DNA of 64,000 nucleotides from Chromobacterium sp. IIBBL 290-4 (GTDB lineage Bacteria; Pseudomonadota; Gammaproteobacteria; Burkholderiales; Chromobacteriaceae), in assembly GCF_024207115.1 (NCBI RefSeq), contig NZ_CP100128.1:1364001-1428000 (forward strand). The letters run 5' to 3'. The translations under genes were made by a program, and so were the position numbers. The notes under the pieces were generated by a model, which saw only the letters and a list, made by a program, of their open reading frames with translations, did no database searches and was not told the origin of the DNA. Position 1 is the first letter of the stretch, and the number at the start of each line of letters is the position of its first letter. This document shows, one piece after another, positions 8,536-17,531 of the stretch.

Positions 8536-10083
8536 ATGACTGACATTTCGACGCCGGAGGCCTTGGCGGCTTTCAACAGAATCGCCGTGATCGGGGCGGG
8601 AACCATGGGGCGCGGCATCGCCTATCACTTCGCCTTGCAAGGCTTTGACACCCTGCTGATCAACCGCGGCGAAACCGGGCTGGCCGCCGCCCGCGAAACC
8701 ATCGCGCGCGACTTGGAAAAGAAAGTGGGCCAAGGCCGGCTGGCGGCGCAACAGGCCGCCGCCGTCCTGCAGCGGATCGCCTTCACCACCCGGCTGGCGG
8801 ACGCCGCCGACGCGGGCCTGATCATCGAAAGCGTCGCCGAGGACGCAGCGATCAAGACTGCCTTGCTCGCCGAACTATCCCGCCTCGCGGCGGCGGACGC
8901 CGTCATCGCCACCAATACTTCCTCGCTGTCCTTGAACAAGCTGGCCGCCGCGGTGGAACATCCGGCCCGCTTCATCGGCCTGCACTTTTTCAACCCGGCC
9001 CAGCTGATGAAGCTGGTGGAGATCATTCCCTCGTTTTTCACCGCCGACAGCGTGATCGCGCGCTGCCAGCGCCTGCTGGCGCAAAGCGGCAAAGCGACGG
9101 TGCGCTGCCAGGCCACGCCCGGCTTCATCGTCAACCGCATGGCCAGGCCGTTCTATCTGGAAAGCTTCCGCTTGCTGGAAGAGAACGTCGCCTCGGCGCG
9201 GCAGATCGACCGCGCGCTGAAGGCGACCGGGCTGTTCCGGATGGGGCCGCTGGAGCTGACCGATCTGATCGGCCAGGACATCAACTTCCAGGTCAGCACC
9301 CAGATCTGGCAGTCCTTGCAATTCGATGCCCGCTATACCCCCGTTTATCTGCAAGGCGCGCTGGTGGATGCCGGCCTGCTGGGCCGGAAAAACGGCCGCT
9401 CCTATTTCGCGGCCAGCGGCGATCCGGCGGAAACCGCAGCCGGCGCCGAAGACGCGCCGGACAGCCTGATCCTGTTCGGCCATGACCCGCTGGCGCGCCA
9501 GCTGGCCGAGGCGGTCCAGGCCCGCTGGCCCGCGGTCAGGCTTGAGCGCCGCGGCGACGACGCCGAGCTGGGCAGCCATCTGCTGGTGAACCAGGCCTTC
9601 ATCATCAAGGCCAGCGATGGCCGCACCGCCGCCCAGCTTGCCGCGGCGGCGGGACGCGATGTCTTCGTGGTGGACGTGTCGCTGGACTACGCCGCCGCCG
9701 ACTATCTCGTCGCCGCCCACAGCCCCGCGCCCGCGCCGGCGCATCTCGCGCTGTTCGGCGCCGCGCTGCGCGCGCTGGCCCCGGTCTTCGACTGGGTCAA
9801 GGACTCGCCCGGCCTTATCGTCGCCCGCGTGCTGTGCAGCCTGATCAATGAGTCGGTCGTCATGGTGGAGGGCGGCGTGTGCGCCAAGGCCGATATCCAG
9901 CTGGCCGCCACCAGCGGCGTCAATTACGCCAGCAGCCCCTACGACTGGCTGGACGCGCTGGGCGAGGCGCGCGCGCGGACGATACTCGGCCACCTGGCCA
10001 GCCAGCTGCACCCCTACCGTTACCGCCCTCATTACGCCTTGCAAAGAAACCCACCCCTCGCCGAACCGGCTGCGGCCGCTTGA
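8536..10083 (+). CDS. 3-hydroxyacyl-CoA dehydrogenase, PaaH-like
   Basis: The 515-residue protein catalyses NAD-dependent interconversion of 3-hydroxyacyl-CoA and 3-oxoacyl-CoA. It has a Rossmann motif VIGAGTMGRGIAYHF near the N-terminus. The catalytic block IGLHFFNPAQLMKLVEI contains the active-site histidine, and the C-terminal 3HCDH domain appears twice, as in PaaH. I chose ATG 8536, which has GGTGG five bases upstream; ATG 8524, four codons earlier, has no ribosome site. It is the first gene of a five-gene operon, followed by thiolase after 11 bases. With the hydratase at the end of the operon it could run beta-oxidation steps in either direction. Confidence 0.85.
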   Translation: MTDISTPEALAAFNRIAVIGAGTMGRGIAYHFALQGFDTLLINRGETGLAAARETIARDLEKKVGQGRLAAQQAAAVLQRIAFTTRLADAADAGLIIESVAEDAAIKTALLAELSRLAAADAVIATNTSSLSLNKLAAAVEHPARFIGLHFFNPAQLMKLVEIIPSFFTADSVIARCQRLLAQSGKATVRCQATPGFIVNRMARPFYLESFRLLEENVASARQIDRALKATGLFRMGPLELTDLIGQDINFQVSTQIWQSLQFDARYTPVYLQGALVDAGLLGRKNGRSYFAASGDPAETAAGAEDAPDSLILFGHDPLARQLAEAVQARWPAVRLERRGDDAELGSHLLVNQAFIIKASDGRTAAQLAAAAGRDVFVVDVSLDYAAADYLVAAHSPAPAPAHLALFGAALRALAPVFDWVKDSPGLIVARVLCSLINESVVMVEGGVCAKADIQLAATSGVNYASSPYDWLDALGEARARTILGHLASQLHPYRYRPHYALQRNPPLAEPAAAA

Positions 10084-10094
10084 AGGATGCCGAT

Positions 10095-11306
10095 ATGAGT
10101 CTGCATGACGAAAAAATCTACCTGATCGACGGCGCGCGCAGCGCCATCGGCAACTATGGCGGCAGCCTGGCCCTGACCCGGCCGGACGATCTGGCGGCCG
10201 CGCTGATCCGCGAGCTGGTCTCGCGCCGCGACGCCATCCGCGACGATATCGACGAAGTGATACTGGGCTGCGCCAATCAGGCCGGCGAAGACAATCGCAA
10301 CATCGCGCGGATGGCGCTGCTATTGGCCGGGCTCGATCCCAGCGTGCCGGGCATCACCGTCAACCGGCTATGCGCCTCCGGCCTGGACGCTGTGATCTAC
10401 GGCGCCGCGCGCATACGCAGCGGCGCCAGCGACCTGGTGCTGGTGGGCGGCGTGGAAAGCATGAGCCGGGCGCCATATGTGCTGGCCAAGGGCGAGAGCG
10501 CCTTCGACAAAGGCCAGCAGCTGCATGACTCCACGCTGGGCTGGCGCTTCATCAATCCGCGCATGGCCGAACAATATGGTTGCGATCCGCTCGGCGTCAC
10601 CGCCGAGAACGTGGCGCGCGAGCATGGCGTATCGCGCGAGGCGCAAGACGCCTTCGCCCTGCAGTCCCAACAGCGGGCCGCCGCCGCCATCGCGCGCGGA
10701 CGTTTCGCCCGCGAAATTGTCCCGCTGGAGGTGAAGATCGATCGCAAGCGCGTCGACCGCTTCGCCCAGGACGAATTCCCCCGCGCCACCAGCCTGGAAA
10801 AGCTGGCCGCGCTGAAACCGGCCTTCCAGTCCGGCGGCACGGTGACGGCGGGCAACGCCTCCGGCATCAACGACGGCGCGGCCGTCCTGCTGCTGGCCTC
10901 GGGCGCCTATGCGAAACGCCGCGGCCTGCAGCCCCTGGCCGAGATCGGCCCCGCCGCCGCGGCCGGCGTCGCGCCCTCGGTGATGGGCATAGGCCCGATC
11001 GCCTCGACCGAGCGCCTGCTGTCGCGGACCGGATTCGCGCTGAGCGATTTCGACCTGTTCGAAATCAACGAGGCCTTCGCCTCGCAAGTGTTGGCGACTC
11101 TGCGGCACTGGCGCGTCGCCGCCGACGACGCCCGCGTCAATCCCAATGGCGGCGCCATCGCGCTGGGCCATCCGCTGGGCATGTCGGGCGCGCGCCTGGC
11201 GCTGACCGCCGCGCTGGAACTGTCCGAACGGCAGGCGCGCCATGCCCTGGTGACGATGTGCGTGGGCGTGGGCCAAGGCGTATCCCTGATTCTGAAATCC
11301 GTCTGA
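10095..11306 (+). CDS. Thiolase (acetyl-CoA C-acetyltransferase type)
   Basis: The 403-residue protein joins or cleaves acyl-CoA and acetyl-CoA units. Visible active-site elements are the nucleophilic C93 in [11 protein letters not shown], the NEAFA motif, the histidine in [16 protein letters not shown], and the C-terminal cysteine in [11 protein letters not shown]. The start is ATG 10095, with AAGGA nine bases upstream; the frame is open further upstream but overlaps the dehydrogenase. The length and motifs fit biosynthetic acetoacetyl-CoA thiolase or the 3-oxoadipyl-CoA thiolase PaaJ. No other phenylacetate genes are present, so a role within this small cluster is more likely. Confidence 0.87.
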   Translation: MSLHDEKIYLIDGARSAIGNYGGSLALTRPDDLAAALIRELVSRRDAIRDDIDEVILGCANQAGEDNRNIARMALLLAGLDPSVPGITVNRLCASGLDAVIYGAARIRSGASDLVLVGGVESMSRAPYVLAKGESAFDKGQQLHDSTLGWRFINPRMAEQYGCDPLGVTAENVAREHGVSREAQDAFALQSQQRAAAAIARGRFAREIVPLEVKIDRKRVDRFAQDEFPRATSLEKLAALKPAFQSGGTVTAGNASGINDGAAVLLLASGAYAKRRGLQPLAEIGPAAAAGVAPSVMGIGPIASTERLLSRTGFALSDFDLFEINEAFASQVLATLRHWRVAADDARVNPNGGAIALGHPLGMSGARLALTAALELSERQARHALVTMCVGVGQGVSLILKSV

Positions 11307-11323
11307 ACGACAAGGAAACCCCG

Positions 11324-12535
11324 ATGAGCATTCTGAATATCTTGGAAGCCAAGTTGGATGAAACCAAAAAGCAAGGCCGCTTCCGCGACTATCTGCACCT
11401 GGAGCGCAGCGCGCAAGACAAACCCTGGGCCATCCAGCATGGTCCGGCCGGTGAGCGGCGCTTGAATGTGTGGTGCTCCAACGACTATCTGGCGATGAGC
11501 CATCACCCCGTGGTGATAGACGCCACCATCGAAGCGGTGAAACGCGTGGGGCTCGGCACTTGCGGCGCGCGCAGCATCTCCGGCACCTCCATCTACCACG
11601 CGGAACTGGAGTCCGCGCTGGCCCAGGCCTACGGCAAGGAATCCGCGCTGCTGTTCAGCACCGGCTTCGGCGCCAACGACGCCGCCTTGTCCACGCTCAG
11701 CGACGCCATTCCCGGCCTGATCGTCTATTCCGACGAGCTCAATCACGCCTCGATGATCTACGGCATCCGCTACAGCAAGGCGGAGAAGAAAATCTTCCGC
11801 CACAACGATGTGGCGCACCTGCGCTCGCTATTGGAGCAGGACGATCCGCAGCGGCCCAAGCTGATCGCCTTCGAATCCTTGTACTCTATGGACGGCGACT
11901 TCTCGCCGCTGCAGGACATCATCGAACTGGCAGAAGAGTTCGGCGCGCTGAGCTATCTGGACGAAATCCATTCCGCGGGGATCTACGGCGAGCAAGGCCT
12001 GGGCTACGCGGAGCAGCTCGGCCTGCTGGACCGCATCGACATCATCCAGGGCGGCTTCGGCAAATCCTACGGTTCGGCCGGCGGCTATATCGCCGCGCCG
12101 CGCGTGGTCACCGAGGCGATACGCAGCTGGGCGCCCGCTTTCGTCTTCAGCACCTCGTCCCCCGCGCCGGTGGTAGCCGCGTCGCTGGCCAGCTTCAACT
12201 ACAATTTGCGCCACGACACCCAGCGCAAGCACTTGCTGGACATCATCAGCCACCTGAAGGACGGGCTGCGCCGCCTGGGCATCCCGCTGGCCTCAGAAGA
12301 CAGCCACATCCTGCCGGTTCTGGTCGGCGATCCGCACAAGAACAAGCTGCTGAGCCAATACCTGCTCAAGGAGTTCCACATTTACGTGCAACCGGTCAAC
12401 GCGCCAACCGTGCCGGCCGGCACGGAGCGGCTGCGCGTGACGCCGACCTCGGCCCACAGCCACGACGATGTGGAGACCTTCCTGGCCGCGCTGGACCAGG
12501 CCTGGCAAGCGCATGCGTTGCGGAGAGCGGGATGA
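11324..12535 (+). CDS. 5-aminolevulinate synthase-like alpha-oxoamine synthase
   Basis: The 403-residue PLP enzyme should condense an amino acid (probably glycine) with an acyl-CoA and release CO2, giving an alpha-aminoketone. It resembles ALA synthase along its whole length: R21 in QGRFRDY, the block NVWCSNDYLAM, SDELNHASMI, FESLYSMDGD, LDEIHSAGIYG, PLP lysine K247 in GGFGKSYG, and the end block IYVQPVNAPTVPAGTERLRVTP. At the acyl-recognition loop it reads GARSISGT, whereas ALA synthases have GTRNISGT, so the Thr and Asn that contact succinyl-CoA are replaced by A82 and S84. AAGGA precedes the ATG. hemL in this window shows haem precursor is made by another route. The MFS gene overlaps its stop. 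Confidence 0.85.
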   Translation: MSILNILEAKLDETKKQGRFRDYLHLERSAQDKPWAIQHGPAGERRLNVWCSNDYLAMSHHPVVIDATIEAVKRVGLGTCGARSISGTSIYHAELESALAQAYGKESALLFSTGFGANDAALSTLSDAIPGLIVYSDELNHASMIYGIRYSKAEKKIFRHNDVAHLRSLLEQDDPQRPKLIAFESLYSMDGDFSPLQDIIELAEEFGALSYLDEIHSAGIYGEQGLGYAEQLGLLDRIDIIQGGFGKSYGSAGGYIAAPRVVTEAIRSWAPAFVFSTSSPAPVVAASLASFNYNLRHDTQRKHLLDIISHLKDGLRRLGIPLASEDSHILPVLVGDPHKNKLLSQYLLKEFHIYVQPVNAPTVPAGTERLRVTPTSAHSHDDVETFLAALDQAWQAHALRRAG

Positions 12536-13704
12536 GCGCCCTTCAGTCAAACAGCCGCCTGATTCCGCTGGGGCTGATGGCGGCCGGCACCTTCGCCATC
12601 GGCACCGACGCCTTCATCGTCGCCGGCGTCTTGACGGAAATCGCGGCGGCGCTACGCGTCGGCCCGGCCGAGGCCGGACAGCTGATTTCGCTGTTCGCCC
12701 TGTCCTATATGGTCTTCGCGCCGCTGTCCGCCTGGCTGCTGGGCAATATCAACCGCCGGCGCATCTTGCAGCTCGCCCTGGTCCTGTTCATCGCCGGCAA
12801 TCTGGCCTGCGCCTGGGCCGACAGCTATCTGCAATTGGCCCTGGGCCGCGTGCTGGCCGCGCTGGGCGCGGCCTCGTTCACCCCGCAAGCCGCCGCGGCC
12901 GCCGGCACGCTGGTTGAGGAAAAGCGCAAGGGGCTGGCAATCTCCATCGTCTACGGCGGCATGACCCTGGCCATCGCGCTGGGCATCCCGTTCGGCACCT
13001 TCCTGGCCCATGTGATCGGTTGGCGCGACATCTTCCTCGGCATCGCCGCGCTGGGCGGCGTCGCCCTGCTCGGCCTGTCCTGGGTGCTGCAAGACCTGCC
13101 GGCGCCGGGCAAGCACAGCTTGCGCGAACGACTCGCCCCGCTGCGGCAAAGAGCGGTGCTGTCGACTTTGCTGATCACCTTTTTCGCGGTCAGCTCGGAG
13201 CATATCGTCTACAGCTACGTCAGCGTGTTGCTACGGGACACCCGGCTGGGCGTGGAAGCCATCCTGCCGCTGGCGCTGCTGGTTTTCGGCGTCGGTGCCG
13301 TGATAGGCAACGCGGTCTCCGGCGTATTGACCGATACACTGGGCAGCCGCCTCGTGCTGCTGGTTTCGATAGGCATCCAGACGCTGTCGTTGTTCCTGCT
13401 GGCCTTCTACGCGCATTCGCCGTGGTGGGTGCTCGGCATCTTCCTGATCTGGGGCGTCACCGGCTGGATGTATCTGGTTCCGATCCAGCACCGGCTGCTG
13501 TCGCTGTCCAAACGCTTCGGCGCCCTGACTGTATCGCTCAACAGCGCGGTGCTGTACGCCGGCATCGCCGCCGGCGGCATGCTGGGCGGACTGACGCTCT
13601 ACAGCCTGTCGGTCACCGTCCTCCCCTGGCTGGCCTTGCCGCTTGGCCTGGCGGCGCTGTTGCTGACCGCGGTGTGCTTCCGCAAGGAGCCCGAGCATGG
13701 CTGA
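12532..13704 (+). CDS. MFS transporter, DHA1-type exporter
   Basis: The 390-residue membrane protein has about 12 spans and belongs to the drug/sugar-efflux MFS group related to AraJ and Cmr. Visible motifs include FAIGTDAFIVAGVL in span 1, the loop LLGNINRRRILQ and LGRVLAALGAASFTPQAAAAAG in span 4. Its ATG overlaps the stop codon of the alpha-oxoamine synthase (ATGA), and its own end overlaps the hydratase start by 8 bases, so the three are tightly coupled. The most likely job is export of the cluster product from the cytoplasm. The substrate is unknown. Confidence 0.85.
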   Translation: MSALQSNSRLIPLGLMAAGTFAIGTDAFIVAGVLTEIAAALRVGPAEAGQLISLFALSYMVFAPLSAWLLGNINRRRILQLALVLFIAGNLACAWADSYLQLALGRVLAALGAASFTPQAAAAAGTLVEEKRKGLAISIVYGGMTLAIALGIPFGTFLAHVIGWRDIFLGIAALGGVALLGLSWVLQDLPAPGKHSLRERLAPLRQRAVLSTLLITFFAVSSEHIVYSYVSVLLRDTRLGVEAILPLALLVFGVGAVIGNAVSGVLTDTLGSRLVLLVSIGIQTLSLFLLAFYAHSPWWVLGIFLIWGVTGWMYLVPIQHRLLSLSKRFGALTVSLNSAVLYAGIAAGGMLGGLTLYSLSVTVLPWLALPLGLAALLLTAVCFRKEPEHG

Positions 13705-14431
13705 GGCCTCGCCTCCGGTTACGCTGGAGCGTCTGGAAGGCGGCGTGGCCCTGATCCGGCTGAACCGCCCCGAGAAGAAAAACGCCATCCACCTGCCGAT
13801 GGCGCAAGGGCTGCAAAGGCATTTGCGCGCAATCGAAGCCGATGGCGAGGTGCGCGCCGCCGTGTTGACCGGCCACGCCGGCTGCTTCTGCGCCGGCATG
13901 GATGTCCAGGCCTTCGCGGCTGGCGAGCTGCCCATCGTCGAACCTGAGGGCTTCGCCGGCATTGTCAGAGCGCAAAGGCGCAAGCCGCTTATCGCGGCGG
14001 TGGACGGCATCGCGCTGGGCGGCGGCTTTGAAATCGCGCTGGCCTGCGACCTGATCTTCGCTTCGCGCGAAGCGCGCTTCGCCTTTCCCGAGGCGGGGCG
14101 CGGCCTGGTCGCGGCCCAGGGCGGCTGCGCCAGGCTGCCGGCGCGGATTTCGCCCTATATCGCCCTGGACTGGCTGCTGACCGGCCGCCTGGTCAGCGCC
14201 GAAGAGGCGCATCGCAGCGGCGCGATCTCCCGCCTCTGCCAGGGCAGCGCGCTGGACGAGGCGCTGGCGGCCGCCCGCGAGATCGCCGCCAAACCCTCTT
14301 GGGCGATAGAAGCGGCCAAGGCCATCGTCAGCGGCGAATGCGATCTGAGGGACGCGCCCGCCTTCTCTCGACAAGAGCCCTGGGTGCAATCCGCGCGCAG
14401 CCAGGCGCGAGAGGCCCTCGCCCGATCCTGA
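13697..14431 (+). CDS. Enoyl-CoA hydratase/isomerase (crotonase family)
   Basis: The 244-residue crotonase-fold protein should hydrate 2-enoyl-CoA or isomerise an enoyl-CoA. The oxyanion-hole segments are CFCAGMD (residues 63-69) and ALGGGFEIAL (around 106-115), and E132 in FAFPEAGRG sits where crotonase has its first catalytic glutamate. The second catalytic glutamate is not obvious: the usual G-x-x-P block reads GLVAAQGG, so isomerase or other crotonase chemistry is possible. It is the last gene of the operon, overlaps the MFS gene by 8 bases and is followed within 10 bases by a hairpin terminator. Confidence 0.8.
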   Translation: MAEASPPVTLERLEGGVALIRLNRPEKKNAIHLPMAQGLQRHLRAIEADGEVRAAVLTGHAGCFCAGMDVQAFAAGELPIVEPEGFAGIVRAQRRKPLIAAVDGIALGGGFEIALACDLIFASREARFAFPEAGRGLVAAQGGCARLPARISPYIALDWLLTGRLVSAEEAHRSGAISRLCQGSALDEALAAAREIAAKPSWAIEAAKAIVSGECDLRDAPAFSRQEPWVQSARSQAREALARS

Positions 14432-14438
14432 CCGCATC

Positions 14439-14460
14439 GCCCCCCTCGCGGGGGGCTTCT
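14439..14460 (+). terminator. Hairpin terminator of the alpha-oxoamine cluster
   Basis: GCCCCCC and GGGGGGC form a 7-bp GC stem around TCGC, followed by a short T-rich tail (TTCT). It comes 8 bases after the hydratase stop. The tail is short, so termination may be incomplete. Confidence 0.65.
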
Positions 14461-14486
14461 ATCTCGCCTGGTTTGCCCAGGCGCGC

Positions 14487-15062
14487 CTATTGCGCCACGC
14501 GCCTATGCTCGGCCGCATGCTGCGCCAGATAAGCGTCCAGATCCGCCCCGCCAATGCCCAGCTCGCGCAGGATCTCCGCCATGAAACTGACCGGCGCGGT
14601 GCCAGACGCCGTCACCACGCCGCGCTCGCCGACCGCGTGCGGCACATCCTGGTAATGGGCGGCGCCGGCATAGCCGGCAACGGCCAGGTTATCCGCGGCA
14701 TTGGAGGTATGCCGCACCGAATCCAGCACGCCGGCCTGCGCCAGCGCGCGCGTGCCGTCGCAGATGCCGGCCACGACCACGCCTTGCGCATGGGCGGCGG
14801 TCACCAACTGACTGACATCGGGCGCTTGCGGCGTGCGCCAGATCGTGCCGCCGCACACGATCAACAGGTCCAGGTCCGACAACTCAATCGCCTCTATCGC
14901 CAACTGCGGCGTGACCCTCAAGCCGCCCGATGAGGTGACCGGCGCGCCGCCTGGCGAGGCATATTGCACATCGAAACCGTAATACCCGCGGCAGCAGGAA
15001 TTGATCAGGGCGGTTTCCCAATCGGAAAAGTTTTCGGTCAGAACTGTAATGGCGCGTTTCAT
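14487..15062 (-). CDS. DJ-1/PfpI-family protein
   Basis: The 191-residue protein has the glutamine-amidotransferase-like DJ-1/PfpI fold. The conserved nucleophile elbow is VVVAGICDGTRALAQAG, with C101 in the reactive position; the preceding block LLIVCGGTIWR is also typical. Members act as chaperone-like or glyoxalase-like stress proteins, or are of unknown role. The start at 15062 is supported by GGGAG a few bases upstream; 19 further codons upstream stay open but lack a ribosome site. It is convergent with the alpha-oxoamine operon and is probably monocistronic. Confidence 0.83.
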   Translation of the reverse strand: MKRAITVLTENFSDWETALINSCCRGYYGFDVQYASPGGAPVTSSGGLRVTPQLAIEAIELSDLDLLIVCGGTIWRTPQAPDVSQLVTAAHAQGVVVAGICDGTRALAQAGVLDSVRHTSNAADNLAVAGYAGAAHYQDVPHAVGERGVVTASGTAPVSFMAEILRELGIGGADLDAYLAQHAAEHRRVAQ

Positions 15063-15291
15063 AAGACTCCCAGGCTGTGTCAGTCGTAAACGCCGACTGC
15101 GGTGTTTGGAAGTCCGCAAGATAATCCAGCGCGTTGACAGGTCCTGTCAGGAGCATCGACGCAGACCCGGCTTTTGCTTGGGGCGGATGCGCAGCGCCGC
15201 TGCCGCGCCCAACACGGCAATCCCTCCGCGATAAACCCGCTACACTCAAATTGACCGTCTGTTTCCGCTTTAGCGACAGGAGGAGGCCGCC

Positions 15292-15561
15292 ATGAACGCG
15301 CTCAGCCGTGAAAACCTGCTGTGTCTGGTAGAGGATGTGGAGGCCGAGGACCCAATCGACTATGCCGATCTGCCTTTTGATGAACACAATCTGCGAGAGC
15401 TGATTGTCGATTCGCTGCTGGAGCGGGAACTGACTTTCCGCGCCGAAGAGCCGGACGAGGCCAAGCGCATGCTGGTCTACCTGGCCGCCACTGCGCGGCT
15501 GACGCTGGAAAATCTGGTGCTGCATGCCCGGCTGCTGCGCATCGGCCGCGAAGAAGGCTAA
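15292..15561 (+). CDS. Small conserved-looking hypothetical protein
   Basis: This 89-residue acidic protein starts MNALSRENLLCLVEDVEAED and ends in a helix-rich, leucine-rich segment (ATARLTLENLVLHARLLRIG). I do not recognise a named domain. There is no signal peptide or membrane span. A very good ribosome site (GGAGGAGG) lies 6 bases before the ATG and codon use matches the neighbours, so the gene is probably real. It stands alone between divergent and co-oriented neighbours, which gives no clue to function. Confidence 0.65.
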   Translation: MNALSRENLLCLVEDVEAEDPIDYADLPFDEHNLRELIVDSLLERELTFRAEEPDEAKRMLVYLAATARLTLENLVLHARLLRIGREEG

Positions 15562-15737
15562 GTGCCGGCCGGCCGCGCCCACCTGTTGCGCAAACGGGAA
15601 AAACTAGTCATTTCAAATACTTGATTGACATTCCAAATTAAGTATCGGCGTCTCCGGTTAGGAAAGTCAGGATAAGATGCGCCCTTTCGCGCCGCGGCTG
15701 GCTTGGCCTCGGCGCTTCCTCTTAGCCGTTTACGCCC

Positions 15738-16151
15738 ATGCACAAGATTTTCATCCCCTTATTGTCCGCGCTGGCCCTGGCTGGCTGCGCCGCCCATTCC
15801 ACCTCCACCATGAGCAGCGCCTCCCTGCATGGCGAAGTGGCGATCTACGACCAGCAGCATGTGACGCGGCAAGCGCTGCCGCACACCCGCGCTTACGACA
15901 ACACCAGCCTCAGCCGCTACGAATTCAAGGCCAGCGGCGAAGGCAAGCCGGCGCTGTACGGCGTGCTGCCCTTGCAGATCAATACGGCCAATATGGTTTC
16001 CGGCGTGCTGCTGTTTCCGCCGGCCTTGCTGGCCGCGCGCGGAGTCTATGCCTTTTACGACTTCGACCTGGATCGCGGCGTCGTCCGCTACCGTGAGCGC
16101 GAAGCCGACGCCTGGGCGGAATATCTGCCGCCGGCCGCCGCCGCGCGCTGA
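15738..16151 (+). CDS. Putative lipoprotein of unknown function
   Basis: The 137-residue protein has a short signal peptide ending in the lipobox LALAGC (cysteine near residue 18), so it should be lipidated and held in the inner or outer membrane. The mature part carries no domain I recognise; it contains one hydrophobic stretch, VSGVLLFPPALLAARGVYAFYDF, that might be a membrane-associated helix. It is monocistronic. About 290 bases follow before the next gene, with no further ORF of merit. Confidence 0.7.
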   Translation: MHKIFIPLLSALALAGCAAHSTSTMSSASLHGEVAIYDQQHVTRQALPHTRAYDNTSLSRYEFKASGEGKPALYGVLPLQINTANMVSGVLLFPPALLAARGVYAFYDFDLDRGVVRYREREADAWAEYLPPAAAAR

Positions 16152-16444
16152 CCCGAAACAGCGCCGGCGTCTCGACGCCCCGCTCTGAAGACCGCATCCA
16201 ACCTGACCGCCCGCCTGGCGGCGGTGTGTTGCCAGCGGCGGATCTCTGCCCGCTCCCGCCTTTTCTCCTTGCGCGGCCTGGGGCGGCGCGTCTTGGCTCT
16301 GGCTCGTTTCCAGGTTTTATCCGCGACGCGACAACCGCGCCGCGCGGAACCGCACTCCGCAAACGCGCTGCAAAACCAAATGGAATAAACATTTGGCATG
16401 GCCGGGATTATACTGTCGCTTCCTCCCACTTTCAGGATGCCGCC

Positions 16445-17062
16445 ATGCTCCGCCTGCTTGGACGCGCCAACTCCATCAATGTCCGCAAAGTGCTGTGGAC
16501 CTGCCATGAAATCGGCCTGGACTATCAACGCGAAGATTGGGGCCGCGGCGTACGGCCGGTTTCCGATCCGGAATTCCAGGCGCTCAACCCGCTGTCGCTG
16601 ATCCCGGTACTGGTGGACGGCGACACCCCGCTGTCCGAATCCAATACCATCTGCCGCTATCTGGCGGCCAAGCATGGCCGCCATGATCTATTGCCGGCAT
16701 CGCCAATCGAGCGGGCGCGCGTCGAGCGCTGGATGGATTGGCAGCTTGGGGATTTGAATCCGGCCTGGGCCTATGCCTTCCATGCGCTAAGCCGCAACAG
16801 CCCGGATCATCAGGACCCCGCGCGCATCGCCGAAAGCGTGGCGGCCTGGAGCAAGCAAATGGCCGTACTGGAATCGCAGATCGGCGATGGCTGGCTGCTG
16901 GGCGCAACCTTCACGCTGGCCGACATCGTCTTGGGCCTATCCATTCAGCGCTGGCTGCTGACCCCGTTCGACAAGCCCTCCCTGCCGAAAACGGAGGCAT
17001 ATTTCGAGCGGCTGCGCCAACGCCCGGCCTATCGCGCCCATGGCGGCGGCGGCATTGCCTGA
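16445..17062 (+). CDS. Glutathione S-transferase family protein
   Basis: The 205-residue protein has an N-terminal thioredoxin-like domain (about 1-80) starting MLRLLGRANSINVRKVLWTC, with the glutathione-binding segment LIPVLVDGDTPLSESNTICRYL, and an all-helical C-terminal domain from about residue 88. It should conjugate or reduce substrates with glutathione in the cytoplasm. ATG 16445 is chosen because it gives the canonical GST beginning and has AGGA upstream. The Nudix and O-methyltransferase genes follow closely on the same strand, so the three may be one unit. Confidence 0.87.
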   Translation: MLRLLGRANSINVRKVLWTCHEIGLDYQREDWGRGVRPVSDPEFQALNPLSLIPVLVDGDTPLSESNTICRYLAAKHGRHDLLPASPIERARVERWMDWQLGDLNPAWAYAFHALSRNSPDHQDPARIAESVAAWSKQMAVLESQIGDGWLLGATFTLADIVLGLSIQRWLLTPFDKPSLPKTEAYFERLRQRPAYRAHGGGGIA

Positions 17063-17066
17063 GTCC

Positions 17067-17531
17067 ATGATCCATCGCTGCGCGGCTGCCGCCTTGATAC
17101 GCGGCGGCCAAGTATTGCTGGGTCTGCGCGCGCCGGATCGCGCCTTTTATCCCGGCGTATGGGATGTGTTCGGCGGCCATCTTGAGTCCGGCGAAAGCGC
17201 CGAGGCGGCCTTGATGCGCGAGCTGCGCGAAGAGCTGGACATTGATATAGATGATCCGCGGCCGCTCGCCACGCTGCCCTTGCCGGGCGGAGAAGGCGAC
17301 TGCCGGCTGTTCCTGGTCACACGCTGGCGCGGCGAGGTCCGCAATCTGCAGCCGGCGGAACACCAGCGCATCGCCTGGTTCGCGCCCGAGGAACTGCCGG
17401 GCCTGCCGCTCGCCGACCCGGCGTATCTGCCCTGGCTGCTCCCTTTGCTCGCCCCCCGATACGATCCGGATGCCTCTCGCCGCTCGTTTGCGAGCGCGCC
17501 ACCCACCCTTGAGGAGAAACACCATGACTGA
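17067..17531 (+). CDS. Nudix hydrolase
   Basis: The 154-residue protein carries a Nudix box, GHLESGESAEAALMRELREELDI (from the G at 17176), matching GX5EX7REUXEEXGU except that the late G is D. It should hydrolyse a nucleoside diphosphate linked to another moiety, needing Mg2+. An alternative ATG at 17040 would add nine residues and overlap the GST gene by 23 bases; the 17067 start leaves a 4-base gap and gives a standard Nudix N-terminus (MIHRCAAAALIRGGQVLLGLR). The stop overlaps the next gene by 8 bases. The substrate is unknown. Confidence 0.82.
   Translation: MIHRCAAAALIRGGQVLLGLRAPDRAFYPGVWDVFGGHLESGESAEAALMRELREELDIDIDDPRPLATLPLPGGEGDCRLFLVTRWRGEVRNLQPAEHQRIAWFAPEELPGLPLADPAYLPWLLPLLAPRYDPDASRRSFASAPPTLEEKHHD

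Noticed and set aside
16088..16684. A minus-strand frame covering the gap before the GST gene
   Set aside because: It runs antisense through the lipoprotein end and the GST start and shows no protein family features.
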